Made by a program: the position numbers and the translations under genes
DNA from: Odiellus spinosus
Lineage: Eukaryota; Arthropoda; Arachnida; Opiliones; Phalangiidae
Direction: 5' to 3'
DNA length: 64,000 bases
Assembly: GCA_963920705.1 (NCBI GenBank)
Contig: OY987226.1
Location: 1,118,501 to 1,182,500 of the forward strand
Shown: positions 10,323 through 19,743 of the stretch, piece after piece
How positions within the stretch are numbered: position 1 is the first letter of the stretch
How the letters are laid out: each line of letters opens with the position of its first letter
Notes under the pieces: generated by a model
The model's database searches: none
What the model saw: only the letters and a program-made list of their open reading frames with translations
What the model was told of the DNA's origin: nothing

Positions 10323-11768
10323 AAACAAGTTGTAAAGGTCGCTTTTTTAGTACCACACATTCTAAAATTGTAAGCAAATCTTTTGGTGTACCCCGGCTTC
10401 CAAATAAGTTGAATTACTTCCGCCCGGTTTAGGTGGGCGAATAGGTTTAAGTATTCGGTTCTTGTTTATTGGAAGAAAATCTAAGAATAGATGTCGTACT
10501 ATAAAAAAATCAAGTTTTTGTTCGAAAATCTAAATGGAATCAAAAACTAATTTTAAATATACCAGTTTAACTGGGAGAATAGCTTATAGACTGCGCGGCT
10601 GGGTGTCGGAAGCTGATGACAATTTAATTTAGAAACTGGTACGAAGTGAGCCAAGGGTTAATTCCCTCTATATTGAATTATCTAAAGGGCTAGTTATTGT
10701 ACCACGATCAAATCAATATAGAAATGTCTTTTAATTAAATTAAGGTGGTACAACCTCTTTAAAGCGTGTCAATATTTGTTCTTTTGCCAAAGAGTAATCG
10801 ATTAAAAGTTATGACCTTTAAATTCGACCCTTACCTAGATAAAATCGCGTCTAATTGATGCCAAGGAAATGTATCTTTAATTTTTACTAAACAAATTTGA
10901 TCAACTCGTTTCGACTGGTTTTTAATAATTTAAATTCTTGAGAAATTTCGCGCTACACCTCTGGTTATTTTGAAATATCGTTTACATTAATCTTTACGTA
11001 ATCATTAATTACTAATTATAACGAAGGTAATAATATTAATTGCTGTTTCGAAGGCAAACTTAATTATTGTAAAACCTTATCGTTAGTAAGGGCAACTAGA
11101 GACAGATTCATTTATGAAATAGGCAAAGAATCTTTTACAGGGACGCACCCATTGTATTTTGAATTTTAATCTAAACGGGTAATCATAGAGGGAGGCAGAG
11201 GTCGGCGGAGGGGTGGGAGTGGTCTCGAGGAAGAGAGATACGTGTACGAGCACCATCTACAGTTTATGATATTGTAATGTTTTAGTTTGAAACATATCTA
11301 GTACTGTAAACAATTCGTGGCTGTGATGAAGAGAAAATAGGCAACCACGTGGTTTTGTTAGTTCTAATTTTGCGCGCACTACACTGTTTGGGTCGTTAGG
11401 GGGCGCTGATGAAGGCCACGTTTTTGTTATTCCTGTTTATCTGTTATGATATGTCTCCTTTGCTAATAATCCTAGATCCTATTATCGTTCAAATATACTG
11501 GTACGGTTTATAATTTACTAATGTAATTTTAGGTAACTCTAGCTATTTATTGATGTTATTATATTTAGACTTAAATTAGCTTTCTTATTATTCGTATCAA
11601 AATACCAGAATACACTCATTGTTAGTTTAGTCTGAAAATGGTTATAGCTATATCGTCCGTCGCGATACTGGTGTAATAATCCGACCAAAATCGAGCCCTA
11701 TTGATTGTGCTGGTTTCGGATAGTAGGAGCGGCGTGTCACCGTTGTCTCTTCCCGATATTAAAGTATT

Positions 11769-11816
11769 TTATGTAAATTAAATCAACACGGTGCCACTAA
11801 TAGACGTATAAGATCG
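11769..11816 (+). promoter_or_regulatory. Conserved leader exon and promoter of zinc-finger gene 1
   Basis: A block around 11690-11985 is conserved at 28960-29240 in front of the third zinc-finger gene, although the DNA between each block and its ATG is not. The core is ATAGACGTATAAGATCG followed by GTGAGTAACTG, a strong donor (exon end 11816). The matching acceptor CCCCTTAG lies at 12158-12165, 22 bases before the ATG. I read this as a non-coding first exon with the promoter just upstream; the exact 5' end is not known. Confidence 0.6.
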
Positions 11817-12187
11817 GTGAGTAACTGTTTCACAGTATAAATCCGTAATAAAGCTTCGCGAAACTTGAAAAATAACTTGTAAATGTAACTTGTTAAGCTT
11901 CACGGAGGCATCGTGGCCATGGCCGAAATTAAGCGGCTGTTGTCGAGACGATATTATTATCTATGTAATTTACAAGGTCTACCTACTTCACAACTCGTGT
12001 GTTTTATAGATTAATTTATTGGTTTTTTTTTTGAGTCTGAATTTTAATGAGAACTTCTGAAAAGGGTTTAAGACCTCAGCCCAATCTCTTAATGTTAGAA
12101 TATTACAAGCCTTTAAACAATACAGTTCTTCGCCGTTCACTTTCTTATCGAATTTTAACCCCTTAGTTATAATTGGAGCTTGAGAAG

Positions 12188-15100
12188 ATGTTTAAGGCGG
12201 GTGAGAGGATTCATATCAAGCTCGAAAGGGGCGACGATGATGATTGGCTGGTCGATGATCCGGGAATTTCGCGAGGCCTTGAGGTCAAAAGAGAACCGGG
12301 GGGAGAAAAGGAACAGTCCAGAGGAAAGAAGTTCAAATGCGTCGAACCAAATTGCAAATACTCTGCTAATAAGAAATGCATCTTAAATACACACGTGTTA
12401 ATTCATTCGGAGGGAAATAAGAAGTTCAAATGCGACAAGCCAAATTGCAAATTCGCTTCTATTCGTAAAGGCGACTTAAAGACACACACGTTAATTCATT
12501 CGAAGAGAATTAAGAAGTTCAAATGCGACAAGCCAAATTGCAAATTCGCTACTACTTATAAATATGGGTTGAAGAAACACCGATTGATTCATTCGAAGGG
12601 AAGTAAGAAGTTCAAATGCGACGAGCCTGATTGCAAATACTCTACTATTCATAAAGGGAACTTAAATACGCACGCTTTAGTTCATTCGAGCGAAAAGAAT
12701 TTCCACTGCGTAGAGCCAAATTGCAAATACTCTACTAATCAGAAATCGCACTTAAATAAACACGCTATAATTCATTATAAAGGAAATAAGAAGTTCAAAT
12801 GCGACGAGCCAAATTGCAATTTCGTGACTAATTGGCGAAGCTACTTAAAGACGCACGGCTTAATTCATTCAGGCCAAAAGAAGTTTAAATGCGACGAGCC
12901 TGATTGCAATTTCTCTACTATAAATAAACTGAGCTTAAAGAAACACGCTTTAGGATGTAAGGGAGAAAAGAAGTTAAAATGCGACGAGCCTAATTGCAAT
13001 TACTCTACTATTCATAAAAGCCGGTTTAAGGCACACGCGTTTCTTCATTTAAGCGAAAATAAGTTGAAATGCGACGAGCCTAATTGCAATTACTCTACTA
13101 TTCATAAAAGCCGGTTTAAAATACACGCCTTAGTTCATTCGGGAAAAAAATTCAAATGCGACGAGCCTAATTGCAAATACTCAACCAGTCATAAAAATAA
13201 CTTAAGCATACACGCATTAGTTCATTCGGGTGAAAAGAAGTTCAAATGCGAAGAGCCCAATTGCGAATTCTCTACTACTTATAAATCGTGCTTGAAGATA
13301 CACGTGTTAATTCATTCCGACGAAGGAAAGAAGTTCAAATGCGACGAGCCCAATTGCAATTACGCTGCTATAAATAAAGGGTACTTACAGAAGCACTCGT
13401 CAATTCATTTGGGCGTAAAGAAGTTCAAATGCGACGAACCTGGCTGCAAATACTCTAATAATTGTAAGTCTCGGGTAAAGGTACACGCGTTATGTCATTC
13501 GAACGAAACTTTAAAGTTGAAATGCGACGAACCAAATTGCAAATTCTCAACTATTTATAAAGGGAACTTAAAGGCGCACGCGTTAACTCATTCGGACGAA
13601 AATAAGAAGTTCAAATGCGACGCTCCAAATTGCGAATACTCTACTTTTAACGCGAGTTATTTAAAGAAACACGCGGTAATTCATTCGAATCAAAAGTTCA
13701 AATGCGACGAGCCCAATTGCAAATTCTCTACTATCTGGAAAAGCCAAATAAAGGCGCACGCTTTAAATCATTCTAGCGAAAATAGGTTGAAATGCAACGC
13801 GCCAAATTGCAGATACTCTACTATTGATAAACGTCAGTTGAAGAACCATCAGTTGATTCATTCTGGGGAAAAATTGAAATGCAATGAGGAAAATTGCGAA
13901 TATTCCACATTTTTTAAACTTAACTTAAAGGCGCACGCGTTAACTCATTCGGACGAAAATAGGAAGTTCAAATGCGACGAACCCGATTGCAATTTCTCTG
14001 CCTTCAATAAAAGTAATTTAAATAAACACGCGTTAATTCATTCGGTCGAAAAGTTGAAATGTGACGAGCCTAATTGCGAATACGTTACTACTCATAAACG
14101 GAACTTACAAGTACACGCGTTAAATCATTCTGGCAAGAAGTTCAAATGCAAGGAGCCCAATTGCAAATACTCTACTATTTATAAAGGGCACTTTAAGACA
14201 CACGCGCTCACTCATTCCGGCGAAAAGAAGTTGAAATGCGACGAGCCAAATTGCGAATACGTTACTACTCATAAACGGAACTTAAACATACACGCGTTAA
14301 GTCATTCTGGCAAGAAGTTCAAATGCAAGGAGCCCAATTGCAAATACTCTACTATTTATAAAGGGTACTTTAAGACACACGCGCTCATTCATTCCGGCGA
14401 AAAGAAGTTCAAATGCGACGAGCCAAATTGCGAATACTCTACTAAACGTGGACAATACTTAAAAATCCACAAGCTAGTTCATTCGAAAGAAAAGCCGCGT
14501 AAATGCGACAAGTGTGGCAAATTGTTTAAATCAAGGCAGAGTTTGAAAAAGCATACGTTATTGCACTCTGAAGAAACTCCGTTTCAATGCGACAAGTGCG
14601 ACTGCGCTTTCAAGTTTAAATCTAGTTTGAACGCTCACAAATTGTCGCGTAAGAATAGAGAAGAGTGGTACAAATGCGATCAATGCCACTATTCCTCCCC
14701 TAACGAAATAAACTTTAAAGCCCACAAAAAATATCACTCCTTGGCCCCGATGCGATGCGAATATTGCGACTTTTCGTGCAAAGTTAAATCTCGTTTAAAG
14801 AATCATTATTTGGCCAAACACTCTAGAAAAGTACGGCCTTGCCTGAGATGCGACTACCCCGGCTGCCTCTACTCGACACGCGTCAAAATCCTTTTCAAAA
14901 GACATAAAAACACCGCGCATGGGCGACAGAAACGACTTAAATGTTCTCAATGCGATCGAGTGTTTCAGACGGAACGTGAACTGAAGAGGCATACATTCAT
15001 TCACGAAAAGAACGAGCCCAAGGCGAGTAGTGGGGACAAATGCGAACAATGCGGGCTCGTATTGCTCGGCCAATCGGATTTCAGGACGCATCGAGACGCG

Positions 15101-15232
15101 CACAGACCTTGTTTCGTCCCGTTGCCCAGGTTGCCCGTTTCTCGCGACGTCATCCTGGATCTCAACGCCCCTCCCTTATTCCGCGTCAAAGTTGAACTCA
15201 ACGATGACGTCATGAAAGAAAAAATATTTTGA
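12188..15232 (+). CDS. Poly-C2H2 zinc-finger protein, about 31 fingers (ZF1)
   Basis: A single coding exon of 1014 aa from the ATG at 12188. An in-frame TTG upstream is not a start, and the ATG peptide MFKAGERIHIKLER is conserved in the two relatives. The acidic N-terminus holds IKLE and VKRE (psi-K-x-E, SUMO-type). Fingers 1-24 are of the C-x4-C-x12-H-x3-H kind (typically KFKCDEPNCKYST…). Fingers 25-31 are mixed C-x2-C/C-x4-C, with finger 26 lacking its last ligand and finger 7 ending H-x3-C. Linkers are HSGEK-like. The C-terminus is a conserved module, CGLVLLGQSDFRTHRDAH, then Pro-rich, then VKVE. No KRAB or ZAD domain is seen. Probably a nuclear DNA-binding protein; target unknown. Fingers 20-21 and 22-23 are a recent 177-bp duplication (14051-14404). 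A 5' UTR intron (11817-12165) is likely. Confidence 0.88.
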   Translation: MFKAGERIHIKLERGDDDDWLVDDPGISRGLEVKREPGGEKEQSRGKKFKCVEPNCKYSANKKCILNTHVLIHSEGNKKFKCDKPNCKFASIRKGDLKTHTLIHSKRIKKFKCDKPNCKFATTYKYGLKKHRLIHSKGSKKFKCDEPDCKYSTIHKGNLNTHALVHSSEKNFHCVEPNCKYSTNQKSHLNKHAIIHYKGNKKFKCDEPNCNFVTNWRSYLKTHGLIHSGQKKFKCDEPDCNFSTINKLSLKKHALGCKGEKKLKCDEPNCNYSTIHKSRFKAHAFLHLSENKLKCDEPNCNYSTIHKSRFKIHALVHSGKKFKCDEPNCKYSTSHKNNLSIHALVHSGEKKFKCEEPNCEFSTTYKSCLKIHVLIHSDEGKKFKCDEPNCNYAAINKGYLQKHSSIHLGVKKFKCDEPGCKYSNNCKSRVKVHALCHSNETLKLKCDEPNCKFSTIYKGNLKAHALTHSDENKKFKCDAPNCEYSTFNASYLKKHAVIHSNQKFKCDEPNCKFSTIWKSQIKAHALNHSSENRLKCNAPNCRYSTIDKRQLKNHQLIHSGEKLKCNEENCEYSTFFKLNLKAHALTHSDENRKFKCDEPDCNFSAFNKSNLNKHALIHSVEKLKCDEPNCEYVTTHKRNLQVHALNHSGKKFKCKEPNCKYSTIYKGHFKTHALTHSGEKKLKCDEPNCEYVTTHKRNLNIHALSHSGKKFKCKEPNCKYSTIYKGYFKTHALIHSGEKKFKCDEPNCEYSTKRGQYLKIHKLVHSKEKPRKCDKCGKLFKSRQSLKKHTLLHSEETPFQCDKCDCAFKFKSSLNAHKLSRKNREEWYKCDQCHYSSPNEINFKAHKKYHSLAPMRCEYCDFSCKVKSRLKNHYLAKHSRKVRPCLRCDYPGCLYSTRVKILFKRHKNTAHGRQKRLKCSQCDRVFQTERELKRHTFIHEKNEPKASSGDKCEQCGLVLLGQSDFRTHRDAHRPCFVPLPRLPVSRDVILDLNAPPLFRVKVELNDDVMKEKIF

Positions 15233-15531
15233 AACATTATACCGAATAATATGGTTTAAACTTTAACCCTCGTCTGAACTTAAAGAGGTTCCCGGGCACA
15301 TTTTTAATTTTTTAAGGTTTTATTTGGTTTTTAAATTTTTAAGGTTTTATTGGGTTTTTAATTTTTAAGGATTTATTGGGTTTTTAATATTAAGAGTTTA
15401 TTGGGCTTTTAATTTTAAGGGTTTATTGGTTTTTTAATTTTTATGAATTTAATGCATTGTTTTTGAATTTTCCATTATTGAATAGTTTTTGAACAATGGT
15501 TTAATATTATTATTTAAATCATGTAAATCAA

Positions 15532-15537
15532 ATTAAA
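15532..15537 (+). terminator. Likely poly(A) signal ATTAAA of ZF1
   Basis: ATTAAA, the common variant signal, lies about 300 bases after the ZF1 stop, and the same hexamer is kept at 18082-18087 after ZF2. No AATAAA is seen in either 3' flank. The flanks carry 'ttttaatttttaagg' repeats. Confidence 0.35.
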
Positions 15538-15620
15538 ATGTCCGCGCTCATTGAACAGTTCTTCGGCGTTCACTTTCTTATCGATTTTTAACCCCTTAGT
15601 TATAATTGGAGCTTGAGAAG

Positions 15621-17771
15621 ATGTTTAAGGCGGGTGAGAGGATTCATATCAAGCTCGAAAGGGGCGACGATGATGATTGGCTGGTCGATGATCCGGGAAT
15701 TTCGCGAGGCATTGAGGTCAAAAGAGAACCGGGGGTAGAAAAGGAGCAGTCCAGAGGAAAGAAATTCAAATGCGTCGAACCAAATTGCAAATACTCTGCT
15801 AATAAGAAATGGATCTTAAATACACACGTGTTAATTCATTCGGAGGGAAATAAGAAGTTCAAATGCGACAAGCCAAATTGCAAATTCGCTTCTATTCGTA
15901 AAGGCGATTTAAAGTCACACACGTTAATTCATTCGAAGAGAATTAAGAAGTTCAAATGCGACAAGCCAAATTGCAAATTCGCTACTACTTATAAAAATGG
16001 GTTGAAGAAACACCAATTGATTCATTCGAAGGGAAGTAAGAAGTTCAAATGCGACGAGCCTGATTGCAAATACTCGACTATTCATAAAGGGAACTTAAAC
16101 ACGCACGCTTTAGTTCATTCGGGCGAAAAGAATTTCCACTGCGTAGAGCCAAATTGCAAATTCTCTACTAATCAGAAGTCGCACTTAAATAAACACGCTA
16201 TAATTCATTATAAAGGAAATAAGAAGTTCAAATGCGACGAACCAAATTGCAATTTCGTGACTAATTGGCGAAGCTACTTAAAGACGCACGGCTTAATTCA
16301 TTCAGGCCAAAAGAAGTTGAAATGCGACGAGCCTGATTGCAATTTCTCTACTATAAATAAACTGAGCTTAAAGAAACACGCGTTAGGATGTAAGGGAGAA
16401 AAGAAGTTAAAATGCGACGAGCCTAATTGCAAATACTCTACTGTTTCTAAAAGCCGGTTTAAGGCACACGCGTTTCTTCATTTAAGCGAAAATAAGTTGA
16501 AATGCGACGAGCCTAATTGCAATTACTCTACTATTCATAAAAGCCGGTTTAAAATACACGCGTTAATTCATTCGGGCGAAAAGAAGTTGAAATGCGACGA
16601 ACCAAATTGCAAATTCTCTACTAGACATAAAAATAACTTAAGCATACACGCCTTAGTTCATTCGGGTGAAAAGAAGTTCAAATGCGAAGAGCCCAATTGC
16701 GAATTCTCAACTACTTATAAATCGTGCTTGAAGATACACGGGTTAATTCATTCGGAAGAAGGAAAGAAGTTCAAATGCGACGAGCCCAATTGCAATTACG
16801 CTGCTATAAATAAAGGGTACTTACAGAAGCACTCGTTAATTCATTTGGGCGTAAAGAAGTTCAAATGCGAGGAACCCGGTTGCAAGTACTCTACAAATTA
16901 TAAATCTCGGTTAAAGGCACACGCGTTATGTCATTCGAACGTAATTTTAAAGTTGAAATGCGACGAACCAAATTGCAAATTCTCAACTATTTATAAAGGG
17001 AACTTAAAGGCGCACGCGTTAACTCATTCGGACGAAAATAAGAAGTTCAAATGCGACGCTCCAAATTGCGAATACTCTACTTTTAACGCGAGTTATTTAA
17101 AGAAACACGCGGTAATTCATTCGAACCAAAAGTTCAAATGCAGCGAACCTAATTGCAAATTCTCTACTATCTGGAAACGCCAATTAAAGACGCACGCTTT
17201 AAATCATTCGGGCGAAAATAAGTTGAAATGCGACGAGCCAAATTGCAGATACTCTACTATTTATAAACGTTCGTTGAAGATACACAAGTGGATTCATTCG
17301 GGCGAAAAGAAGTTCAAATGCGACGAGGAGAATTGCGAATACTCCACAATTTTTAAACATAACTTAAAGGCGCACGCGTTATCTCATACGAAGCTCAAAT
17401 GCGACGATCCAAATTGCAAATACTCTACTACATATAAATGGAAGTTAAAGAGACACCAGCTGATTCATTCGGGCGAGCCTCCCTTGAATGAAGAGAACTC
17501 TCCGCGTCGCCGCAACAATCCGAAACGCCATACACGCCTTACTTATCATTCCCTCTCCAACGCGAGTAGTGGGGACAAATGCGAACAATGCGGGCTCGTA
17601 TTGCTCGGCCAATCGGATTTCAGGACGCATCGAGACGCCCACAGACCTTGTTTCGTCCCGTTGCCCAGATTGCCCGTTTCTCGCGACGTCATCCTGGATC
17701 TCAACGCCACTCCATTACTCCGCGTCAAAGTTGAACTCAACGATGACGTCATCAAAGAAGAAACATTTTGA
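15621..17771 (+). CDS. Poly-C2H2 zinc-finger protein, about 20 fingers (ZF2)
   Basis: Intact 716-aa single coding exon from the ATG at 15621, the tandem copy of ZF1. Fingers 1-18 are collinear with those of ZF1. Finger 19 is followed by a non-finger linker (PPLNEENSPRRRNNPKRH) and then the conserved C-terminal finger and the VKVE tail with IKEE. The ZF1 fingers 20-30 are missing. Differences from ZF1 fall often at helix positions -1, +2, +3 and +6, for example finger 17 IDKRQLKNH versus IYKRSLKIH. The splice acceptor before the ATG (TAACCCCTTAG) is kept, but no copy of the leader exon lies between the genes, so this exon may be spliced to the ZF1 leader. Otherwise as for ZF1. ATTAAA at 18082 may be its 3' signal. 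Confidence 0.85.
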   Translation: MFKAGERIHIKLERGDDDDWLVDDPGISRGIEVKREPGVEKEQSRGKKFKCVEPNCKYSANKKWILNTHVLIHSEGNKKFKCDKPNCKFASIRKGDLKSHTLIHSKRIKKFKCDKPNCKFATTYKNGLKKHQLIHSKGSKKFKCDEPDCKYSTIHKGNLNTHALVHSGEKNFHCVEPNCKFSTNQKSHLNKHAIIHYKGNKKFKCDEPNCNFVTNWRSYLKTHGLIHSGQKKLKCDEPDCNFSTINKLSLKKHALGCKGEKKLKCDEPNCKYSTVSKSRFKAHAFLHLSENKLKCDEPNCNYSTIHKSRFKIHALIHSGEKKLKCDEPNCKFSTRHKNNLSIHALVHSGEKKFKCEEPNCEFSTTYKSCLKIHGLIHSEEGKKFKCDEPNCNYAAINKGYLQKHSLIHLGVKKFKCEEPGCKYSTNYKSRLKAHALCHSNVILKLKCDEPNCKFSTIYKGNLKAHALTHSDENKKFKCDAPNCEYSTFNASYLKKHAVIHSNQKFKCSEPNCKFSTIWKRQLKTHALNHSGENKLKCDEPNCRYSTIYKRSLKIHKWIHSGEKKFKCDEENCEYSTIFKHNLKAHALSHTKLKCDDPNCKYSTTYKWKLKRHQLIHSGEPPLNEENSPRRRNNPKRHTRLTYHSLSNASSGDKCEQCGLVLLGQSDFRTHRDAHRPCFVPLPRLPVSRDVILDLNATPLLRVKVELNDDVIKEETF

Positions 17772-18868
17772 AACAATACCGAATAATATGGTTTAAACTT
17801 TAACCCTCGTCTGAACTTAAAGAGGTTCCCGGGCAATTATCTACGTATCGAGCGACATTTTTAATTTTTTAAGGTTTTATTTGGTTTTTTAATTTTTAAG
17901 GGTTTATTGGGTTTTTAATATTAAGAGTTTATTGGGTTTTTAATTTTAAGGATTTATTGGTTTTTTAATTTTTAAGAATTTAATGCATTGTTTTTGAATT
18001 TTCCATTATTGAATAGTTTTTGAACAATGGTTTAATTTTATTATTTCAATCAAATAGTAAAGTTTAAATCGTGTAAATCAAATTAAAATGTCCGGGCTCT
18101 GAAAATCAAATCCAGATTCTTAACATTCACTGGCTTGGCAATCTGCTTAACCGTCTCTTTACAAACTTAGATCTAACTAACTTAGAAGCCAATAAAATCG
18201 TGTCTAAAACTGAAAGCAACCAAATTGAGTACAAAATACGGATTTGAAATAAAAAAAACTTTATTAAAATACGACTTTTCCACACGCGATAAATATTCAT
18301 CGATTTTGAGAATTTTTTTTTATTTAATTTTAAATTTTGCGTCGAATATTTGCGCGTCTTAGATGAAATCAAAAAGCTTCAGTTCCGTTAATTTATCGCT
18401 AAATGTAAATTTTACATCTTTTGGCGTATTACTCGCGGGGCCTCTTAGCTAGTTACAAAAAAAAATCAAATTTAAGAGCGTCCCGTCGCTTTTTGCTTAG
18501 GAAATACCTATTTAAAGATAAAATTACGCTGGTTTTTCTGGTGTTTTTTTAAAAAGTGGGTATGAAAGAATAACACGCTGTCTCTTCTTAATATTAGGAT
18601 AGTTTATAGGCCGGATGTTTTCACTGTTTTCTCACAAAGCGTTGGCTCCAGCACCAAGGCCATCAGCTTCAAGCGCCCCGTAGTAATTTTCGCTGAAAAG
18701 AAGAAAAAAAAAAAATCTTGGCGGGAATTCCAAATTTTTTTGTAAGAAAATAACTCAAACGCGATGTCCCGCTTGAAATACAAGGTATAATGAAACACAA
18801 ATTTAAGTTATGTATTTTAGTATCCCTTTGGAAATTATCTTTTGTCGATATGAGACCAAGTTAGTTCA

Positions 18869-19167
18869 CAGGGTTCATACAAACCTGGAAATCTCAGGAA
18901 AATTAATTAAAGGCTAAAAATTCAGGGAAATCAGGGAAATTTGCGCGTATTTGGTATAAATGGGTTGTTTCATCAAATATTGTAAAAACTACTCCAGGGT
19001 GCCCCAATGTTATTACTCCATTTTATTGACAGAATTGGGTAATAATTAAAAAACCCGATTTTGAAGAAAAAATAAATGTTAAAAGAGGATAGTTTGGTCA
19101 AGGAAATATTTGTGGAAAACCTGAAAATTTCAGGGAAATCGGTTTCGCGTTAGTTGTAGGAACCCTG
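18869..19167. repeat. hAT-like MITE (CAGGGTTC ends)
   Basis: Left end CAGGGTTCATACAAACCTGG, right end TTGTAGGAACCCTG. The inside has repeated 'aatcagggaaat' words. Same family as 4523-4757. Confidence 0.65.
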
Positions 19168-19204
19168 ATTCAATAAACAGTGGATAATATGGATCAGTTT
19201 CCAT

Positions 19205-19410
19205 TAAATTAAATGAGATATTTGATCATAATTATTTTGATCAAAAATTACACTTTTGCTCAGATGACATTTATTCAACTATGATATGTTTGTCAGGACG
19301 ACATTTCAATGAAATTGAATGTTGCTAGTATAACATTCGATCAAATGAGATATTTGATCGGGTGTTATTTGATCAAATGTGATATTTGATCGTGTGTCGT
19401 TTAATGTATT
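19205..19410. repeat. Interspersed GATCAAATGWGATATTTGAT repeats
   Basis: Four or more near-copies of the palindromic-looking word ATTTGATCAAATGTGATATT or its parts. A simple, degenerate short-period repeat with no coding. Confidence 0.5.
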
Positions 19411-19681
19411 CGTATATTTGATTGATAAAATATTTCCCTCGAAGCTTTTAAGCTAATCCGCCTCATTTTTGCGGCGCTTTAGCCTAGAGTGCGATAAAAA
19501 CCGGTTTCTTGACGTTAGCAGAAACGGCGTAGAACTAGGCGATATATTTAAACAGTACAAGTGGGGTGACCATTTGCCTAAGTACTAATCGTACTTGAAA
19601 CAGTTGGTTGAATTGGGCAACCCCGATAGAGTTTAAATTCTAAGCATACGGTGTTTAATACCATACGCGTACGAGTAAATG

Positions 19682-19735
19682 GTACTGACGTAGAGCACTT
19701 CCAGTGTTGTACTGACGTAGAGCACTTCCAGTGTT
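19682..19735 (+). repeat. Perfect 27-bp tandem duplication
   Basis: The 27-bp unit beginning GTACTGACGTAGAGCACTTC occurs twice without a mismatch, a few bases beyond the exon 4 donor of the minus-strand chitin-binding gene. It contains TGACGT-like half CRE sites. Its identity means it is recent. Confidence 0.85.
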
Positions 19736-19743
19736 GTACTTAC

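Larger units (their letters stand above)
9556..11768. other. Intergenic between chitin-binding gene and zinc-finger leader
   Basis: It should hold the promoter and 5' UTR of the minus-strand chitin-binding gene (just above 9555) and the promoter of the plus-strand zinc-finger gene (just below 11769). I can name no promoter element with confidence. A nested MITE pair lies at 9866-10322. No other gene is seen. Confidence 0.5.
12119..18101 (+). repeat. Tandem segmental duplication containing ZF1 and ZF2
   Basis: Two direct units abut near 15550. The left unit (about 12119-15548) and right unit (about 15552-18101) share the CAGTTCTTCG…CCCCTTAG acceptor region, the coding exon and the AT-rich 3' flank up to AAATTAAAATGTCCG. 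The right unit is about 0.9 kb shorter, mostly because fingers 20-30 are absent. High nucleotide identity, including synonymous sites, points to a fairly recent event or gene conversion. Confidence 0.85.
18102..19743. other. Intergenic, with the likely last exon of the three-ChtBD2 gene
   Basis: No full gene is seen. It holds a hAT-like MITE (18869-19167), GATCAAAT-type repeats (about 19205-19410) and a 27-bp duplication (19682-19735). The missing C-terminal exon of the minus-strand three-ChtBD2 gene should be here. One in-phase option is an acceptor TTTCAAG near 19600 followed by four more codons and TAG, but this is weak. Confidence 0.45.

Noticed and set aside
12173-12187. Upstream TTG start for ZF1 (and the equivalent at 15606)
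   Set aside because: It lies in the predicted leader; the following ATG gives the N-terminus conserved in ZF3, and TTG starts are not expected in nuclear genes.
14795-15237. Minus-strand frames opposite the zinc-finger genes
   Set aside because: Shadows of the repetitive finger coding sequence; the same shadows occur at each paralogue.
18127-18798. Minus-strand frames of 64-81 codons downstream of ZF2
   Set aside because: AT-driven Lys/Ile/Phe-rich composition, no domain and no splice context.
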